From: a bacterium | GTDB lineage: Bacteria; Patescibacteriota; Patescibacteriia; UBA2591; JAGGZP01 | Reading direction: 5' to 3' | DNA: 24,903 bases | Assembly: GCA_021161965.1 (NCBI GenBank) | Contig: JAGGZP010000021.1 | Span: 1-24,903, forward strand | Part shown: positions 15,749 to 24,857 of the stretch, in pieces | Position numbering within the stretch: the stretch's first letter is position 1 | Layout of the letters: each line of letters starts with the position of its first letter | The notes under the pieces: model-generated | Database searches by the model: none | Seen by the model: only the letters and a program-made list of their open reading frames with translations | What the model was told of the DNA's origin: nothing | Position numbers and translations under genes: made by a program

Positions 15749-18415
15749 ATGAAAAAAGTGAATTGGCACAATTTGTCAACCGATAAAATTTTTCAGATAT
15801 TAAATTCTAGTGAAAAAGGCTTAAAGGAAAAAGAGGCTATTTCTCGCCTGGAGAGATATGGATTAAATAATTTTCCTGAAGAAAAAAAAATAAAAACAAT
15901 AGAGATTTTTCTTGCACAATTTAGAAGCCCTTTAATTCTTATTTTGCTTATCGCTGCGGCTATATGTTTTGCTTTACAGGAATTTATTGATATGAGTGTT
16001 ATTTTAGCAGCAGTGTTTATTAATGTTTTACTTGGATTTTTTCAAGAGAATAAAGCAGAAAAAACACTCGAACGATTAAAAACAATGATTGAATATAATA
16101 CAATAGTAATTCGTGAAGGAAAAGAAAAATTTATTAATTCAAAATATCTTGTTCCTGGAGATGTGATTATTTTGCAAGCCGGTGATGTTGTTCCGGCCGA
16201 TGCGCGCTTAATTAAGGTTTATAATTTAAAAACTGTCGAAGCAGTATTAACTGGTGAGTCATTACCTTCAACTAAAAGAGTAGAAATTTTACCAAAAGGC
16301 ACATCTTTAGCCGAAAGAGAAAATATGGTTTACTCAGGAACTAAGATTGCCAGTGGCCGAGGAAAGGGAATTGTTGTTGCTACTGGTTTAGCAACGGAAT
16401 TAGGAAAAGTTGCTTCTTTAGTTAAAAAAGAGATAGAAAAACCGACACCACTGCAGATTAAAATTGGTAAATTAGCTCGATTTATTGGAGTTATAATTGG
16501 CACTCTTTGTTTTATTCTTTTTTTAACTGGCATATTGCTTGGTCAACCATTTTTAAAAATGCTCTTAACAGCGGTTGCTGTTGCTGTTGGCGGGATCCCT
16601 GAAGGCTTAGTTATTGGTCTTACTATTTGTTTAACAGTTGGAATGCAAAGGATTCTAAAGAAGAATGCATTAGTTAGAAAATTGATTGCCGCAGAAACAT
16701 TAGGCTCAGTAACTGTTATTTGTTCTGACAAAACCGGAACATTAACAAAAGGAAAAATGACTGTTTCAGAAATTATCACTAGCTCAAAAGAGAATCTACA
16801 GGAAATAAAGTCTCTTGCTTTAAAAATTGCTCTTCTTTGTAATAATGCAATAATCGAAAATCCAGAAGATGAAATTCATGCTTGGAAAATAAGTGGAGAA
16901 CCAACAGAAAAAGCATTATTGGAAGCAGCAATTCAAAATGGACTGCATATACGAGAAATTCGTGAGAAATATCCGCGAACAGATGAAATTCCATTTGATT
17001 CCAAAAAAAAATGGATGGCTACTTTGCATTTAGTTAGAGGAAAATTAGATCATCTTTTTAAAAACAAAAAACTTATTTTTGTTAAAGGTGCACCAGAAGT
17101 AATAATTAAAATATCGAAATTTATTAAAATAAATAAAGAAGTTAAAGAACTATCCGAATCACGCCGCAAACAGCTATTTGCAAAATGTAACAAATTGACC
17201 TCAAAAGGGTTAAGACTTTTAGCCGTTGCTTATAAAGAAGCCAAAAAAGAATACTCAATGGATATTAATAGTGTAAATGAATTAACGTTTGTTGCTTTAA
17301 TAGCTTTAAAAGATGCTTTAAGAAATGAAGCGCCGGAGGTGATAAGAGAATGTCGTCAAGCAGGAATCAGGCCAATCATGATTACTGGTGATTCAAAATT
17401 TACTGCGAAAGCGATTGCTCAAGAAGCTGGAATCTTAACGAGGGATAGCGCATTAGTTTTAGAAAGTAAAGATTTAGAAAAGATTTCTGATAAAGAATTT
17501 AAGAAAACAGTTAAAGCAATTGATGTTTATGCCCGAGCTGAACCAAAGGATAAGATAAGAATTGTTAAGGCACTGCAAGAAGATGGGGAAATAGTGGCAA
17601 TGACTGGCGATGGAGTAAACGATGCTCCGGCTTTAAAATCAGCGGATATCGGAATTGCTTTAGGTTCAGGGTCTGATGTTGCAAAGGAGGCAGCTGATAT
17701 TGTTTTACTTGATAATAATTTTAAGACAATTGTAGATGCAGTGAAAGAAGGAAGAACGATTTTTGCTAATATTAAAAAAATTGTTTTGTATTTACTATCG
17801 GGAAGTTTTACTGAAATGATTATTATTTCTTTAAGTTTATTTTTTGGTTTACCGCTACCAGTTTTGCCGGCTCAGATTCTCTGGGTAAATATTATTGAAG
17901 ATAGTCTACCGTCGATTTCTTTAGCTTACGAAAAAGGAGAGAAGAGTATTATTCAAAAAAAGCCTTATCAGCACTCAATTCCTATTTTAGACAAAGAAAT
18001 GAAAGTAATAATTTTTATTATTAGTATTTTTACTGACCTACTTTTATTTGGCTTATTTTACTTTCTTTGGAAGTATTTTCACGATTTAACTTATGCCCGA
18101 ACAATGGTTTTTGTCGGATTGGGGATTGATTCATTATTCTATATTTACAGCTGTAAGCATCTAAGAAAAACAATATTACATTACAATCCATTTGATAATA
18201 AATTTTTGAATTTAAGTGTGCTTTTTGGTTACTTAATGTTTTTTATTGCTATTTATACCCCATTTTTTCAAAAAATTTTAAGGGTTACTGCCTTAGACCT
18301 AAAAAGCTGGTTAATTTTAATATTTTTAGGTTTAATAAATCTTTCTCTTATTGAAATAACAAAATTTTTATTTATAACAAAAGACAATGTTAAATATGTT
18401 GAGAAAAATAAATAA
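15749..18415 (+). CDS. P-type cation-transporting ATPase (P2 type, calcium-like)
   Basis: This ATP-driven ion pump has 888 residues when started at the ATG 1 nt after the permease stop; an in-frame ATG at 15713 would add 12 residues from inside the permease and is less likely. All P-type landmarks are present: an N-terminal cation ATPase domain, TGES (168-171) in the actuator, IPEGL in helix 4 (P284, E285), the phosphorylated DKTGTLT (D327), ITGD in the P domain, and TGDGVNDAPAL (619-629). About ten helices in the 2+2+6 pattern fit the SERCA/PMCA-like P2 group. Ca2+ is the likeliest substrate, with Mn2+ or Na+/K+ possible. Its 3' end overlaps the MFS gene. Confidence 0.92.
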   Translation: MKKVNWHNLSTDKIFQILNSSEKGLKEKEAISRLERYGLNNFPEEKKIKTIEIFLAQFRSPLILILLIAAAICFALQEFIDMSVILAAVFINVLLGFFQENKAEKTLERLKTMIEYNTIVIREGKEKFINSKYLVPGDVIILQAGDVVPADARLIKVYNLKTVEAVLTGESLPSTKRVEILPKGTSLAERENMVYSGTKIASGRGKGIVVATGLATELGKVASLVKKEIEKPTPLQIKIGKLARFIGVIIGTLCFILFLTGILLGQPFLKMLLTAVAVAVGGIPEGLVIGLTICLTVGMQRILKKNALVRKLIAAETLGSVTVICSDKTGTLTKGKMTVSEIITSSKENLQEIKSLALKIALLCNNAIIENPEDEIHAWKISGEPTEKALLEAAIQNGLHIREIREKYPRTDEIPFDSKKKWMATLHLVRGKLDHLFKNKKLIFVKGAPEVIIKISKFIKINKEVKELSESRRKQLFAKCNKLTSKGLRLLAVAYKEAKKEYSMDINSVNELTFVALIALKDALRNEAPEVIRECRQAGIRPIMITGDSKFTAKAIAQEAGILTRDSALVLESKDLEKISDKEFKKTVKAIDVYARAEPKDKIRIVKALQEDGEIVAMTGDGVNDAPALKSADIGIALGSGSDVAKEAADIVLLDNNFKTIVDAVKEGRTIFANIKKIVLYLLSGSFTEMIIISLSLFFGLPLPVLPAQILWVNIIEDSLPSISLAYEKGEKSIIQKKPYQHSIPILDKEMKVIIFIISIFTDLLLFGLFYFLWKYFHDLTYARTMVFVGLGIDSLFYIYSCKHLRKTILHYNPFDNKFLNLSVLFGYLMFFIAIYTPFFQKILRVTALDLKSWLILIFLGLINLSLIEITKFLFITKDNVKYVEKNK

Positions 18416-19025
18416 GATAATAAGGATTTTAATAATTTCCGATTTTGTTTTCTTTTTTGCTTCAGGTTTGGTTAACCCAATATTTGCAATCTTTATTACA
18501 GAACAAATAAGAGGTGGGAATGTTAAGGTGGTAGGTATCTCTGCTTCTATTTTTTTAATTACCAAATCGGCTTTACAAATTCCTATCGGGATTCTTTTGG
18601 ATAAAATAAAGCACAAAAAAAGTAACTGGCATTTTCTCTTTTGGGGGTCAATGATAATAAGTCTAGTATTTCTGGGTTATTATTTTAGTAAAGAAGTTTG
18701 GCATATTTATTTGTTGCAAGCTATCTATGGAATTGGAACGGCTATTTCCCTTCCTCCTTGGCTAGCAATTTTTACTCGCCGAATTGATAAAGGAAAAGAG
18801 GCAACAGAATGGAGTATTGAATCTACAGCAACTGGTATTGCTGCCGGGATAAGTGGGGTAGTCGGCGGATTTCTCGCTTCTGTCCTTGGATTTAGATCCT
18901 TATTTCTTTTAATCGCTGTAATCTCTTTGTTCGGAACATTAATTTTAATACCCCTTTACGGATTAATTGAAGGAAAAGAAAAGTTAAAATATAAAAAGTT
19001 AATTAGAAAATATCCACCGGTATAG
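18387..19025 (+). CDS. Half-length MFS transporter (six helices)
   Basis: This 212-residue protein matches only the N-terminal half of a major facilitator transporter. Six helices are visible (about 11-37, 47-72, 75-96, 98-125, 145-170, 172-195). The loop between helices 2 and 3, PIGILLDKIKHKK, fits MFS motif A (GxLaDrxGrk). The protein stops at TAG just where the central loop would begin, and the next 330 nt contain repeats and no second half in any frame. It may be a truncated gene or a half-size protein that pairs with itself. The start overlaps the ATPase by 29 nt; ATG 18396 is an alternative. The transported substrate is unknown. Confidence 0.7.
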   Translation: MLNMLRKINKIIRILIISDFVFFFASGLVNPIFAIFITEQIRGGNVKVVGISASIFLITKSALQIPIGILLDKIKHKKSNWHFLFWGSMIISLVFLGYYFSKEVWHIYLLQAIYGIGTAISLPPWLAIFTRRIDKGKEATEWSIESTATGIAAGISGVVGGFLASVLGFRSLFLLIAVISLFGTLILIPLYGLIEGKEKLKYKKLIRKYPPV

Positions 19026-19040
19026 AGTTTGTCTTGGAGG

Positions 19041-19070
19041 AACGCGGATAAACGCGGATTCACGCGGATG
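19041..19070. repeat. Three-unit 10-bp repeat, AACGCGGATA
   Basis: AACGCGGATA, AACGCGGATT and CACGCGGATG run in tandem. This GC-rich patch stands out from the AT-rich surroundings. Similar ACGCGGAT arrays occur between genes in many unrelated bacteria. It begins the 330-nt gene-free patch at 19026-19355. Confidence 0.85.
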
Positions 19071-19133
19071 AAGAAAAATAAAATATAAAATATAAAAAAT
19101 AAAAAACACAAATAAAAAACTAAAAATTTAACC

Positions 19134-19209
19134 CCTCACTTGACTCACTATGTAGTGCCATGTAAAAATAAACAATCTTTAAAAGTCTATGTCAAAGAAC
19201 CAAGTGAGG
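19134..19209. repeat. 76-bp element bounded by inverted repeats
   Basis: CCTCACTTG (19134-19142) and CAAGTGAGG (19201-19209) are perfect 9-bp inverted repeats. Inside the left end, CACTA-TG-TAGTG can form a second small hairpin. The remainder is AT-rich and noncoding. It could be a small structured RNA, a MITE-like remnant or a repeat family; no transposase or promoter is visible. Confidence 0.55.
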
Positions 19210-19260
19210 AGGAAAATTAAAAATTTATTGGAAATTGGACATTGAACATTTATCTCTTGA

Positions 19261-19310
19261 TTAGGTCAATTAGGTCAATTAGAAATTAGACATCTTCTTT
19301 TAGGTCAATT
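19261..19310. repeat. Degenerate TTAGGTCAAT repeats
   Basis: TTAGGTCAAT and TAGGTCAATT are adjacent at 19261-19280, and the unit recurs at 19301-19310. Just upstream, the phrase GAAATTGGACATTGAACATT (19231-19250) is itself internally repetitive. Together these fill the rest of the gene-free region before ackA. Confidence 0.65.
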
Positions 19311-19355
19311 AGAGTAATTAGCCATTCTGTTTAATTTTGTATTATTATTAATTTT

Positions 19356-20438
19356 ATGTCTCAAATCTTAGTTTTTAATTTAGGAAGTACATCACTAAAA
19401 TATAAACTATTTTCTTTAAATAAAGGAAAACTTGTTTTAATTAAAAAAAATGAGTTTGAGAATTTAGGTGAAAATAAAAAAATATCTCATGACAAGGCGA
19501 TAAAAATGGCTTTACAAGAGATTGGAGATCTAACCGACATTATCGCTATTGGTCATCGTGTTGTTCATGGTGGAAATGAATTTGTTGAACCAGCTATTAT
19601 TACCTTTAATACTCTTAAGAGGTTGGAAAAATACAATTATCTTGCACCATTACATAATCCCTATAATTTGGCCGGAATAAAAGCAACCTTAACTTATTTT
19701 CCGACTGTGCCGAATATTGCTGTTTTTGACACTGCCTTTTTTAAACATCTACCTTTAAAAACAAAAATTTATCCGATACCTTTTGAATTTTATAAAAATT
19801 TTGGTATTGAGAAATTTGGTTTTCACGGAATCTCTCATCAATACACAGCTCAGAAAGCAGCTAAGTACCTGAAAAAACCTCTGAACAAATTAAAATTAAT
19901 TACTTGCCATCTAGGGAGTGGTTGTAGTATTACAGCAATTAATAAAGGAAAACCAATTGATACAAGTATGGGTTTTACGCCCCTTGAAGGAATAACAATG
20001 ATGACTCGAAGTGGAGATATTGATCCGGGGATTATTATTGATATTCAGAGAAAAATGGCTGAGAGCAAAGATTATAAAGATATCACTGAAATAATTAATA
20101 AAACTAATCAAATTTTAAATTTTGAATCTGGGATAAAAGGTATTTGCGGGATTGATAATTATTTGCAATTATTAAAGGAAAAAGATAAAAATCCGCGGGC
20201 AAAATTGGCTTTTGAGATTTTTATTTATCGGATCCAAAAATATATTAGCGCTTATTGGGGAATTCTCAATAAAGCTGATGCAATAGTTTTTACTGGGAAA
20301 ATTGGTGAAGGTAAACCGATTACGCGAAGAAAAATTCGACAAGGCTTAAATTTTTTAAAGAAAGCAAAATTTTTAACAATAAAAACTGACGAAGAATTGG
20401 CCATCGCCCAAGAATGCTTAAGTATTTTAAAAAAATAG
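19356..20438 (+). CDS. ackA: Acetate kinase
   Basis: This enzyme makes ATP and acetate from acetyl phosphate and ADP. Its 360 residues are somewhat short of the usual 390-400. Family motifs are VFNLGSTSLKYKLF (N8 for metal/nucleotide), IGHRVVHGGNEF, LHNPYNLAGI, VFDTAFF, GFHGISHQY, CHLGSGCS with IDTSMGFTPLEG, TRSGDIDPG and a C-terminal TDEELAIAQE holding the conserved glutamate. The nucleotide motif FTGGIGEN reads FTGKIGEG, and GxSG reads GICG; these are small deviations, and no key residue is clearly lost. In a fermentative CPR cell this would provide substrate-level ATP. No phosphotransacetylase gene lies in the window. Confidence 0.94.
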   Translation: MSQILVFNLGSTSLKYKLFSLNKGKLVLIKKNEFENLGENKKISHDKAIKMALQEIGDLTDIIAIGHRVVHGGNEFVEPAIITFNTLKRLEKYNYLAPLHNPYNLAGIKATLTYFPTVPNIAVFDTAFFKHLPLKTKIYPIPFEFYKNFGIEKFGFHGISHQYTAQKAAKYLKKPLNKLKLITCHLGSGCSITAINKGKPIDTSMGFTPLEGITMMTRSGDIDPGIIIDIQRKMAESKDYKDITEIINKTNQILNFESGIKGICGIDNYLQLLKEKDKNPRAKLAFEIFIYRIQKYISAYWGILNKADAIVFTGKIGEGKPITRRKIRQGLNFLKKAKFLTIKTDEELAIAQECLSILKK

Positions 20439-20545
20439 TTATAAAAGATGCTGTAAGATATCCGGTTATTGAAAAGGCCGAACAAAACCATCAGAGAAGA
20501 AAAGATGTCTTTTCTCCCGATATTAATTCATCTTTTCGATATTAA
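20414..20545 (+). CDS. Possible 43-residue protein overlapping the end of ackA
   Basis: An ATG inside the last codons of ackA opens a frame in a different phase that encodes 43 residues with a mixed, non-repetitive composition (DAVRYPVIEKAEQNHQRRKD near the middle, ending SSFRY) and stops at TAA before the khpA promoter. No family is recognised. A direct repeat, CGATATTAA, occurs near its end (20518 and 20537). It may be real, a remnant or chance. Confidence 0.25.
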   Translation: MLKYFKKIVIKDAVRYPVIEKAEQNHQRRKDVFSPDINSSFRY

Positions 20546-20557
20546 CCGAACAGGATC

Positions 20558-20586
20558 TTGACAAATTTTTTTAAGTATACTATACT
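20558..20586 (+). promoter_or_regulatory. Promoter of khpA
   Basis: TTGACA (20558-20563), a 17-nt spacer and TATACT (20581-20586) give a near-consensus promoter. Transcription should start near 20593, leaving a leader of about 50 nt before the ATG at 20646. This is one of the few protein genes here with an obvious leader. Confidence 0.88.
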
Positions 20587-20645
20587 TTAAAACAGAAAAA
20601 GGTCGATAATAGTTTATTATATCGTAATTTGCTAAGAAGAATAAT

Positions 20646-20945
20646 ATGGCAGCTAAAGCAAAAGACCAAGAATTCTTAGAATACGTTGTCAAGGCATTAG
20701 TAGAACATCCAGAAGATGTAAAAATTACTCGACACGTTGACGAGATGGGTGTTCTTCTTAGCCTTAGCGTAAATCCAGCTGATGTTGGAAGAATTATTGG
20801 TCGACAAGGTTCCATCGCTCGCGCAATTAGAACTTTACTTCGCGTTATTGGATTAAAAAATAGAGCGCGAGTTAATCTAAAAATCGAAGAACCTACCACA
20901 GCAGAAAAAAAATCAGCTGGTAGTGAGGCAGAATTAAAATTATAA
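20646..20945 (+). CDS. khpA: KH-domain RNA-binding protein KhpA (YlqC)
   Basis: This 99-residue protein is a single type II KH domain. The RNA-binding loop is GRIIGRQG (48-55) followed by SIARAIRTLLRVIG. KhpA binds small and structured RNAs and, with KhpB, affects cell size and division in Gram-positive bacteria. In many bacteria the gene lies between rpsP and rimM-trmD. Here it is next to trmD, but rpsP and rimM are absent from this stretch. The C-terminal 17 residues form a charged tail. It has its own promoter and is followed by a hairpin. Confidence 0.93.
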   Translation: MAAKAKDQEFLEYVVKALVEHPEDVKITRHVDEMGVLLSLSVNPADVGRIIGRQGSIARAIRTLLRVIGLKNRARVNLKIEEPTTAEKKSAGSEAELKL

Positions 20946-20965
20946 TCCTCCTTAAAATATTTAAA

Positions 20966-20994
20966 GTAGAAATCGCTCTGAGAGCGATTTCTAC
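20966..20994 (+). terminator. Long hairpin between khpA and trmD
   Basis: GTAGAAATCGCTC (20966-20978), loop TGA, then its perfect reverse complement (20982-20994) form a 13-bp stem. The following TTATTAAAATTT is only a weak U tract, so termination may be partial, or the hairpin may protect or separate the two transcripts. Confidence 0.6.
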
Positions 20995-21011
20995 TTATTA
21001 AAATTTCGAAA

Positions 21012-21749
21012 ATGTTTCAAATTGATATTATTACAATTTTTCCAGATATTTTTAACTCCTATTTTAATACCTCAATTATAAAACGAGCACAAGACAAAAA
21101 GTTGATCAAGATAAAAATTATTAATTTACGCAATTTTACTCGAGATAAACACAAAACAGTTGACGACAAGCCATATGGGGGTGGGCCAGGAATGATACTC
21201 AGACCGGATGTTATTTATCGAGCAATTGTTTCTAGAAAAGCAAAAAGAAAAAATAAAAAGGGCAAAGTTATTTTGTTTACACCTACTGGCAAACAATTTA
21301 ACCAAAGGATTGCTAAAAAATATACAAAGTTAGATTATTTAATTTTAGTCTCCGGACATTATGAGGGGATTGATGCGAGGGTAAACAAATTTGTTGATGA
21401 AAAAATTTCAATTGGTCCTTACATTCTGACTGGCGGTGAATTACCAGCAATGATTGTTGTTGATGCTGTCACTCGATTGATTTCTGGAGTTATTAAACCT
21501 GAAAGTTTAGAAGAAGAAACTGAATTAAAAATTTGCCTACCTACCGGCAGGCAGGAAAATTCTAAATTAAAAATTATTGCGGAATATCCACAATACACCC
21601 GCCCTGAAGTGTTGACAATCAGAGATAAATATGGTAAAAAAATAGTGTTACGAGTACCAAAAATTCTTTTAAGTGGGAATCATAAAAAAATAAAAGAGTG
21701 GAGACAAAAACATAGAAAACAGTTGACAAAAAAATTTGATATTTTATAA
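21012..21749 (+). CDS. trmD: tRNA (guanine-N1)-methyltransferase TrmD
   Basis: This SPOUT methyltransferase makes m1G37 next to the anticodon and so prevents frameshifting. Its 245 residues are near the usual length. Motifs are KTVDDKPYGGGPGMILRPDV (48-67), VSGHYEGIDARV (113-124), and the trefoil-knot SAM site IGPYILTGGELPAMIVVDAV (134-153) with R155. YPQYTRPEVL (192-201) and LLSGNHKKIKEWR (219-231) complete the match. Residues about 172-187, in the flexible loop that closes on tRNA, contain an insertion with CLPTGRQ encoded by a palindromic mini-repeat. E169 stands where E. coli has catalytic D169, assuming the usual alignment. The end of the gene contains the 16S promoter. Confidence 0.95.
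   Translation: MFQIDIITIFPDIFNSYFNTSIIKRAQDKKLIKIKIINLRNFTRDKHKTVDDKPYGGGPGMILRPDVIYRAIVSRKAKRKNKKGKVILFTPTGKQFNQRIAKKYTKLDYLILVSGHYEGIDARVNKFVDEKISIGPYILTGGELPAMIVVDAVTRLISGVIKPESLEEETELKICLPTGRQENSKLKIIAEYPQYTRPEVLTIRDKYGKKIVLRVPKILLSGNHKKIKEWRQKHRKQLTKKFDIL
21536..21555. repeat. Palindromic mini-repeat inside trmD
   Basis: CCTACCTACCGGCAGGCAGG is an imperfect GC-rich palindrome in an AT-rich gene. In the trmD frame it encodes LPTGRQ, preceded by C. To my recollection this family of CCTGCCTGCC/GGTAGG-type palindromes is scattered through CPR genomes, often inside genes and in frame; that recollection is not checked here. Confidence 0.7.
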
Positions 21750-21750
21750 T
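21723..21750 (+). promoter_or_regulatory. 16S rRNA promoter, embedded in the 3' end of trmD
   Basis: TTGACA (21723-21728), a 16-nt spacer and TATAAT (21745-21750) have the same hexamers and spacing as the 23S promoter. All but the last base lies in trmD: the -35 encodes part of QLTK, and the trmD stop codon TAA is inside the -10 box. Transcription should start near 21757. Confidence 0.9.
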
Positions 21751-21761
21751 TAAAACAAATT

Positions 21762-21776
21762 TGTTCTTTAAATTTT
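21762..21776 (+). promoter_or_regulatory. boxA-like element in the 16S leader
   Basis: TGTTCTTTAAATTTT resembles boxA (TGCTCTTTAACAATTT) and the 23S copy in this window, and occupies the same position just before the processing stem. The match is weaker than the 23S copy. Confidence 0.6.
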
Positions 21777-21798
21777 CTTTTCTTTGTGGCCGCAAATC
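21770..21798 (+). other. 5' arm of the 16S processing stem (partner 23409-23437)
   Basis: This 29-nt arm pairs with 23409-23437 without a gap, with one G-U pair; the central CTTTGTGGCCGCAAATC matches exactly over 17 bp. It encloses only the 16S, showing that this rRNA is processed alone. Confidence 0.93.
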
Positions 21799-21835
21799 TA
21801 ACCTTTGTGTTGTTAATTATACTAGGATAAATTCT

Positions 21836-23360
<1,525 letters not shown>

Positions 23361-23440
23361 GAGGAAAAACTAGGTCGATTCTATTTGCTTTGCAAATAGA
23401 TAAATTATGATTTGCGGCCACAAAGAGAAGAAAATTTTTA

Positions 23441-23469
23441 AAAAGAAGTGGATATCCACTTCTTTTTTT
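23441..23469 (+). terminator. Terminator of the 16S gene
   Basis: Bases 23441-23466 form a perfect 26-nt palindrome (AAAAGAAGTGGAT and its reverse complement), and the T run continues to 23469. It lies 4 nt after the processing stem. Confidence 0.92.
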
Positions 23470-23470
23470 C

Positions 23471-23498
23471 TTGCATTTATTAGAAAGTTTGGTAGAAT
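23471..23498 (+). promoter_or_regulatory. radA promoter, giving a leaderless mRNA
   Basis: TTGCAT (23471-23476), a 16-nt spacer and TAGAAT (23493-23498) lie right after the 16S terminator. The -10 box ends 6 nt before the ATG (23505), the same gap as for the EndoQ-like gene, so the transcript should start at or very near the start codon. Confidence 0.75.
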
Positions 23499-23504
23499 AT
23501 AAGT

Positions 23505-24857
23505 ATGCCGAAAGAAAATAAAGCAATTTATATTTGTTCAAATTGCGGTGCTCAATTTCCGAAGTGGTTTGGCCAATGTCCAGAATGTGGTGCCTGGGGA
23601 ACATTAAAAAAACAAGAAATTATTGCCGACACAAAGAAAATAAAAATTTCTGAAATAAAAGCTATTCCTTTTAAAGAGATAAAAACCCAAGTATTTTCAA
23701 GAATTAAAACTGATATTCGAGAATTAGATAATGTTTTTGGTGGAGGAATAGTTAATGGTTCGCTTATCCTTTTAGGTGGGGAACCAGGTATTGGAAAAAG
23801 TACATTAGTTCTTCAAATCGCTCACAATTTAGCAAAGAAAAATATAAAAAAGTCTGTTCTTTATATTTCTGGCGAAGAATCAGGTGAACAAATTAAAATG
23901 CGTATGAATCGATTAGAAATCTTTGATGAAAATATTAAATTTTTAGGAGAAACAAATATAGAAAAAATATGTTTGTTAATTAAAAAAATAGAGCCTTTAT
24001 TAGTGATTATTGATTCTATACAGACAACGTATTCTGCAGAGATAGAATCAGAACCTGGCAGTATAAATCAAGTTCGTGTTTGTACAGTAAAACTTCTGGA
24101 AATAGCAAAAAAATATGCCATTCCGATATTTTTAATCGGTCATATAACAAAAGGCGGTGTAGTTGCTGGACCAAAAACATTAGAACATTTAGTCGATACA
24201 GTAGTTTATTTAGAGGGTGACCGTTATCATCAGTTTAGATTATTAAGAACAGTAAAAAATCGATTCGGAACAACTGATGAAATTGGTGTTTTTAAAATGA
24301 CAAATAAAGGATTAATTGAAGTACAAAATCCATCAGAGGTATTCTTAAGCAGCAACCGCCAACCTGAAACAGGTATTGTTACAGGTGTAATTATTAAAGG
24401 AACAAGACCATTTTTAGTTGAAATTCAATCTTTAGTAACAAAAACTCATTATGGTTATCCACAAAGAAGAGCAATTGGTTTTGATATCAATCGTTTAGAA
24501 CTTTTAATTGCTGTTCTTTCCAAACGTTTAGGATTGGGATTAGGTAATTACGATATCCATTTAAATATTGCTGGAGGGATAAAGGTGAATGAACCAGCAG
24601 TGGATTTTCCTGTTTGTTTATCAATGATTTCTGCATTCAAAAATAAAATTTTTGATAAGTGGACAGCAGTATTTGGTGAAGTTGGTTTAGGTGCAGAAAT
24701 TAGACCAGTTTCAGCAACAGAAAAAAGAATAAAAGCAGCAGAAAAAATAGGTTTTAAAAAAATTTTTATTCCGAAAGTCAGAGAAAAAATTAATAAAAGT
24801 AATTATAGAATTAAAATTATTGAAGTCGAAAATTTAAAAGATATTTTAAGACAATGA
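23505..24857 (+). CDS. radA: DNA repair protein RadA
   Basis: This RecA-like ATPase helps process and migrate recombination branches. Its 450 residues are the normal length. In order: a four-cysteine zinc finger (C11, C14, C25, C28 in CSNCGAQFPKWFGQCPECG), Walker A GEPGIGKST (92-100), SGEES (122-126), Walker B LLVIID (165-170), the RadA-specific KNRFG (251-255), and a C-terminal Lon-like domain from about 280 (LGNYDIHLNIAGGIKVNEPA, FGEVGLGAEIRPV). All key residues are present. It ends in TGA overlapping the ATG of the next gene. Confidence 0.97.
   Translation: MPKENKAIYICSNCGAQFPKWFGQCPECGAWGTLKKQEIIADTKKIKISEIKAIPFKEIKTQVFSRIKTDIRELDNVFGGGIVNGSLILLGGEPGIGKSTLVLQIAHNLAKKNIKKSVLYISGEESGEQIKMRMNRLEIFDENIKFLGETNIEKICLLIKKIEPLLVIIDSIQTTYSAEIESEPGSINQVRVCTVKLLEIAKKYAIPIFLIGHITKGGVVAGPKTLEHLVDTVVYLEGDRYHQFRLLRTVKNRFGTTDEIGVFKMTNKGLIEVQNPSEVFLSSNRQPETGIVTGVIIKGTRPFLVEIQSLVTKTHYGYPQRRAIGFDINRLELLIAVLSKRLGLGLGNYDIHLNIAGGIKVNEPAVDFPVCLSMISAFKNKIFDKWTAVFGEVGLGAEIRPVSATEKRIKAAEKIGFKKIFIPKVREKINKSNYRIKIIEVENLKDILRQ

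Noticed and set aside
16330..16994. Reverse-strand open frames opposite the P-type ATPase
   Set aside because: They are shadows of the strongly coding + strand, which carries DKTGTLT and the other pump motifs.
19026..19355. Frameshifted second half of the MFS transporter
   Set aside because: No frame in this gap encodes membrane helices; it consists of repeats and AT-rich noncoding sequence.
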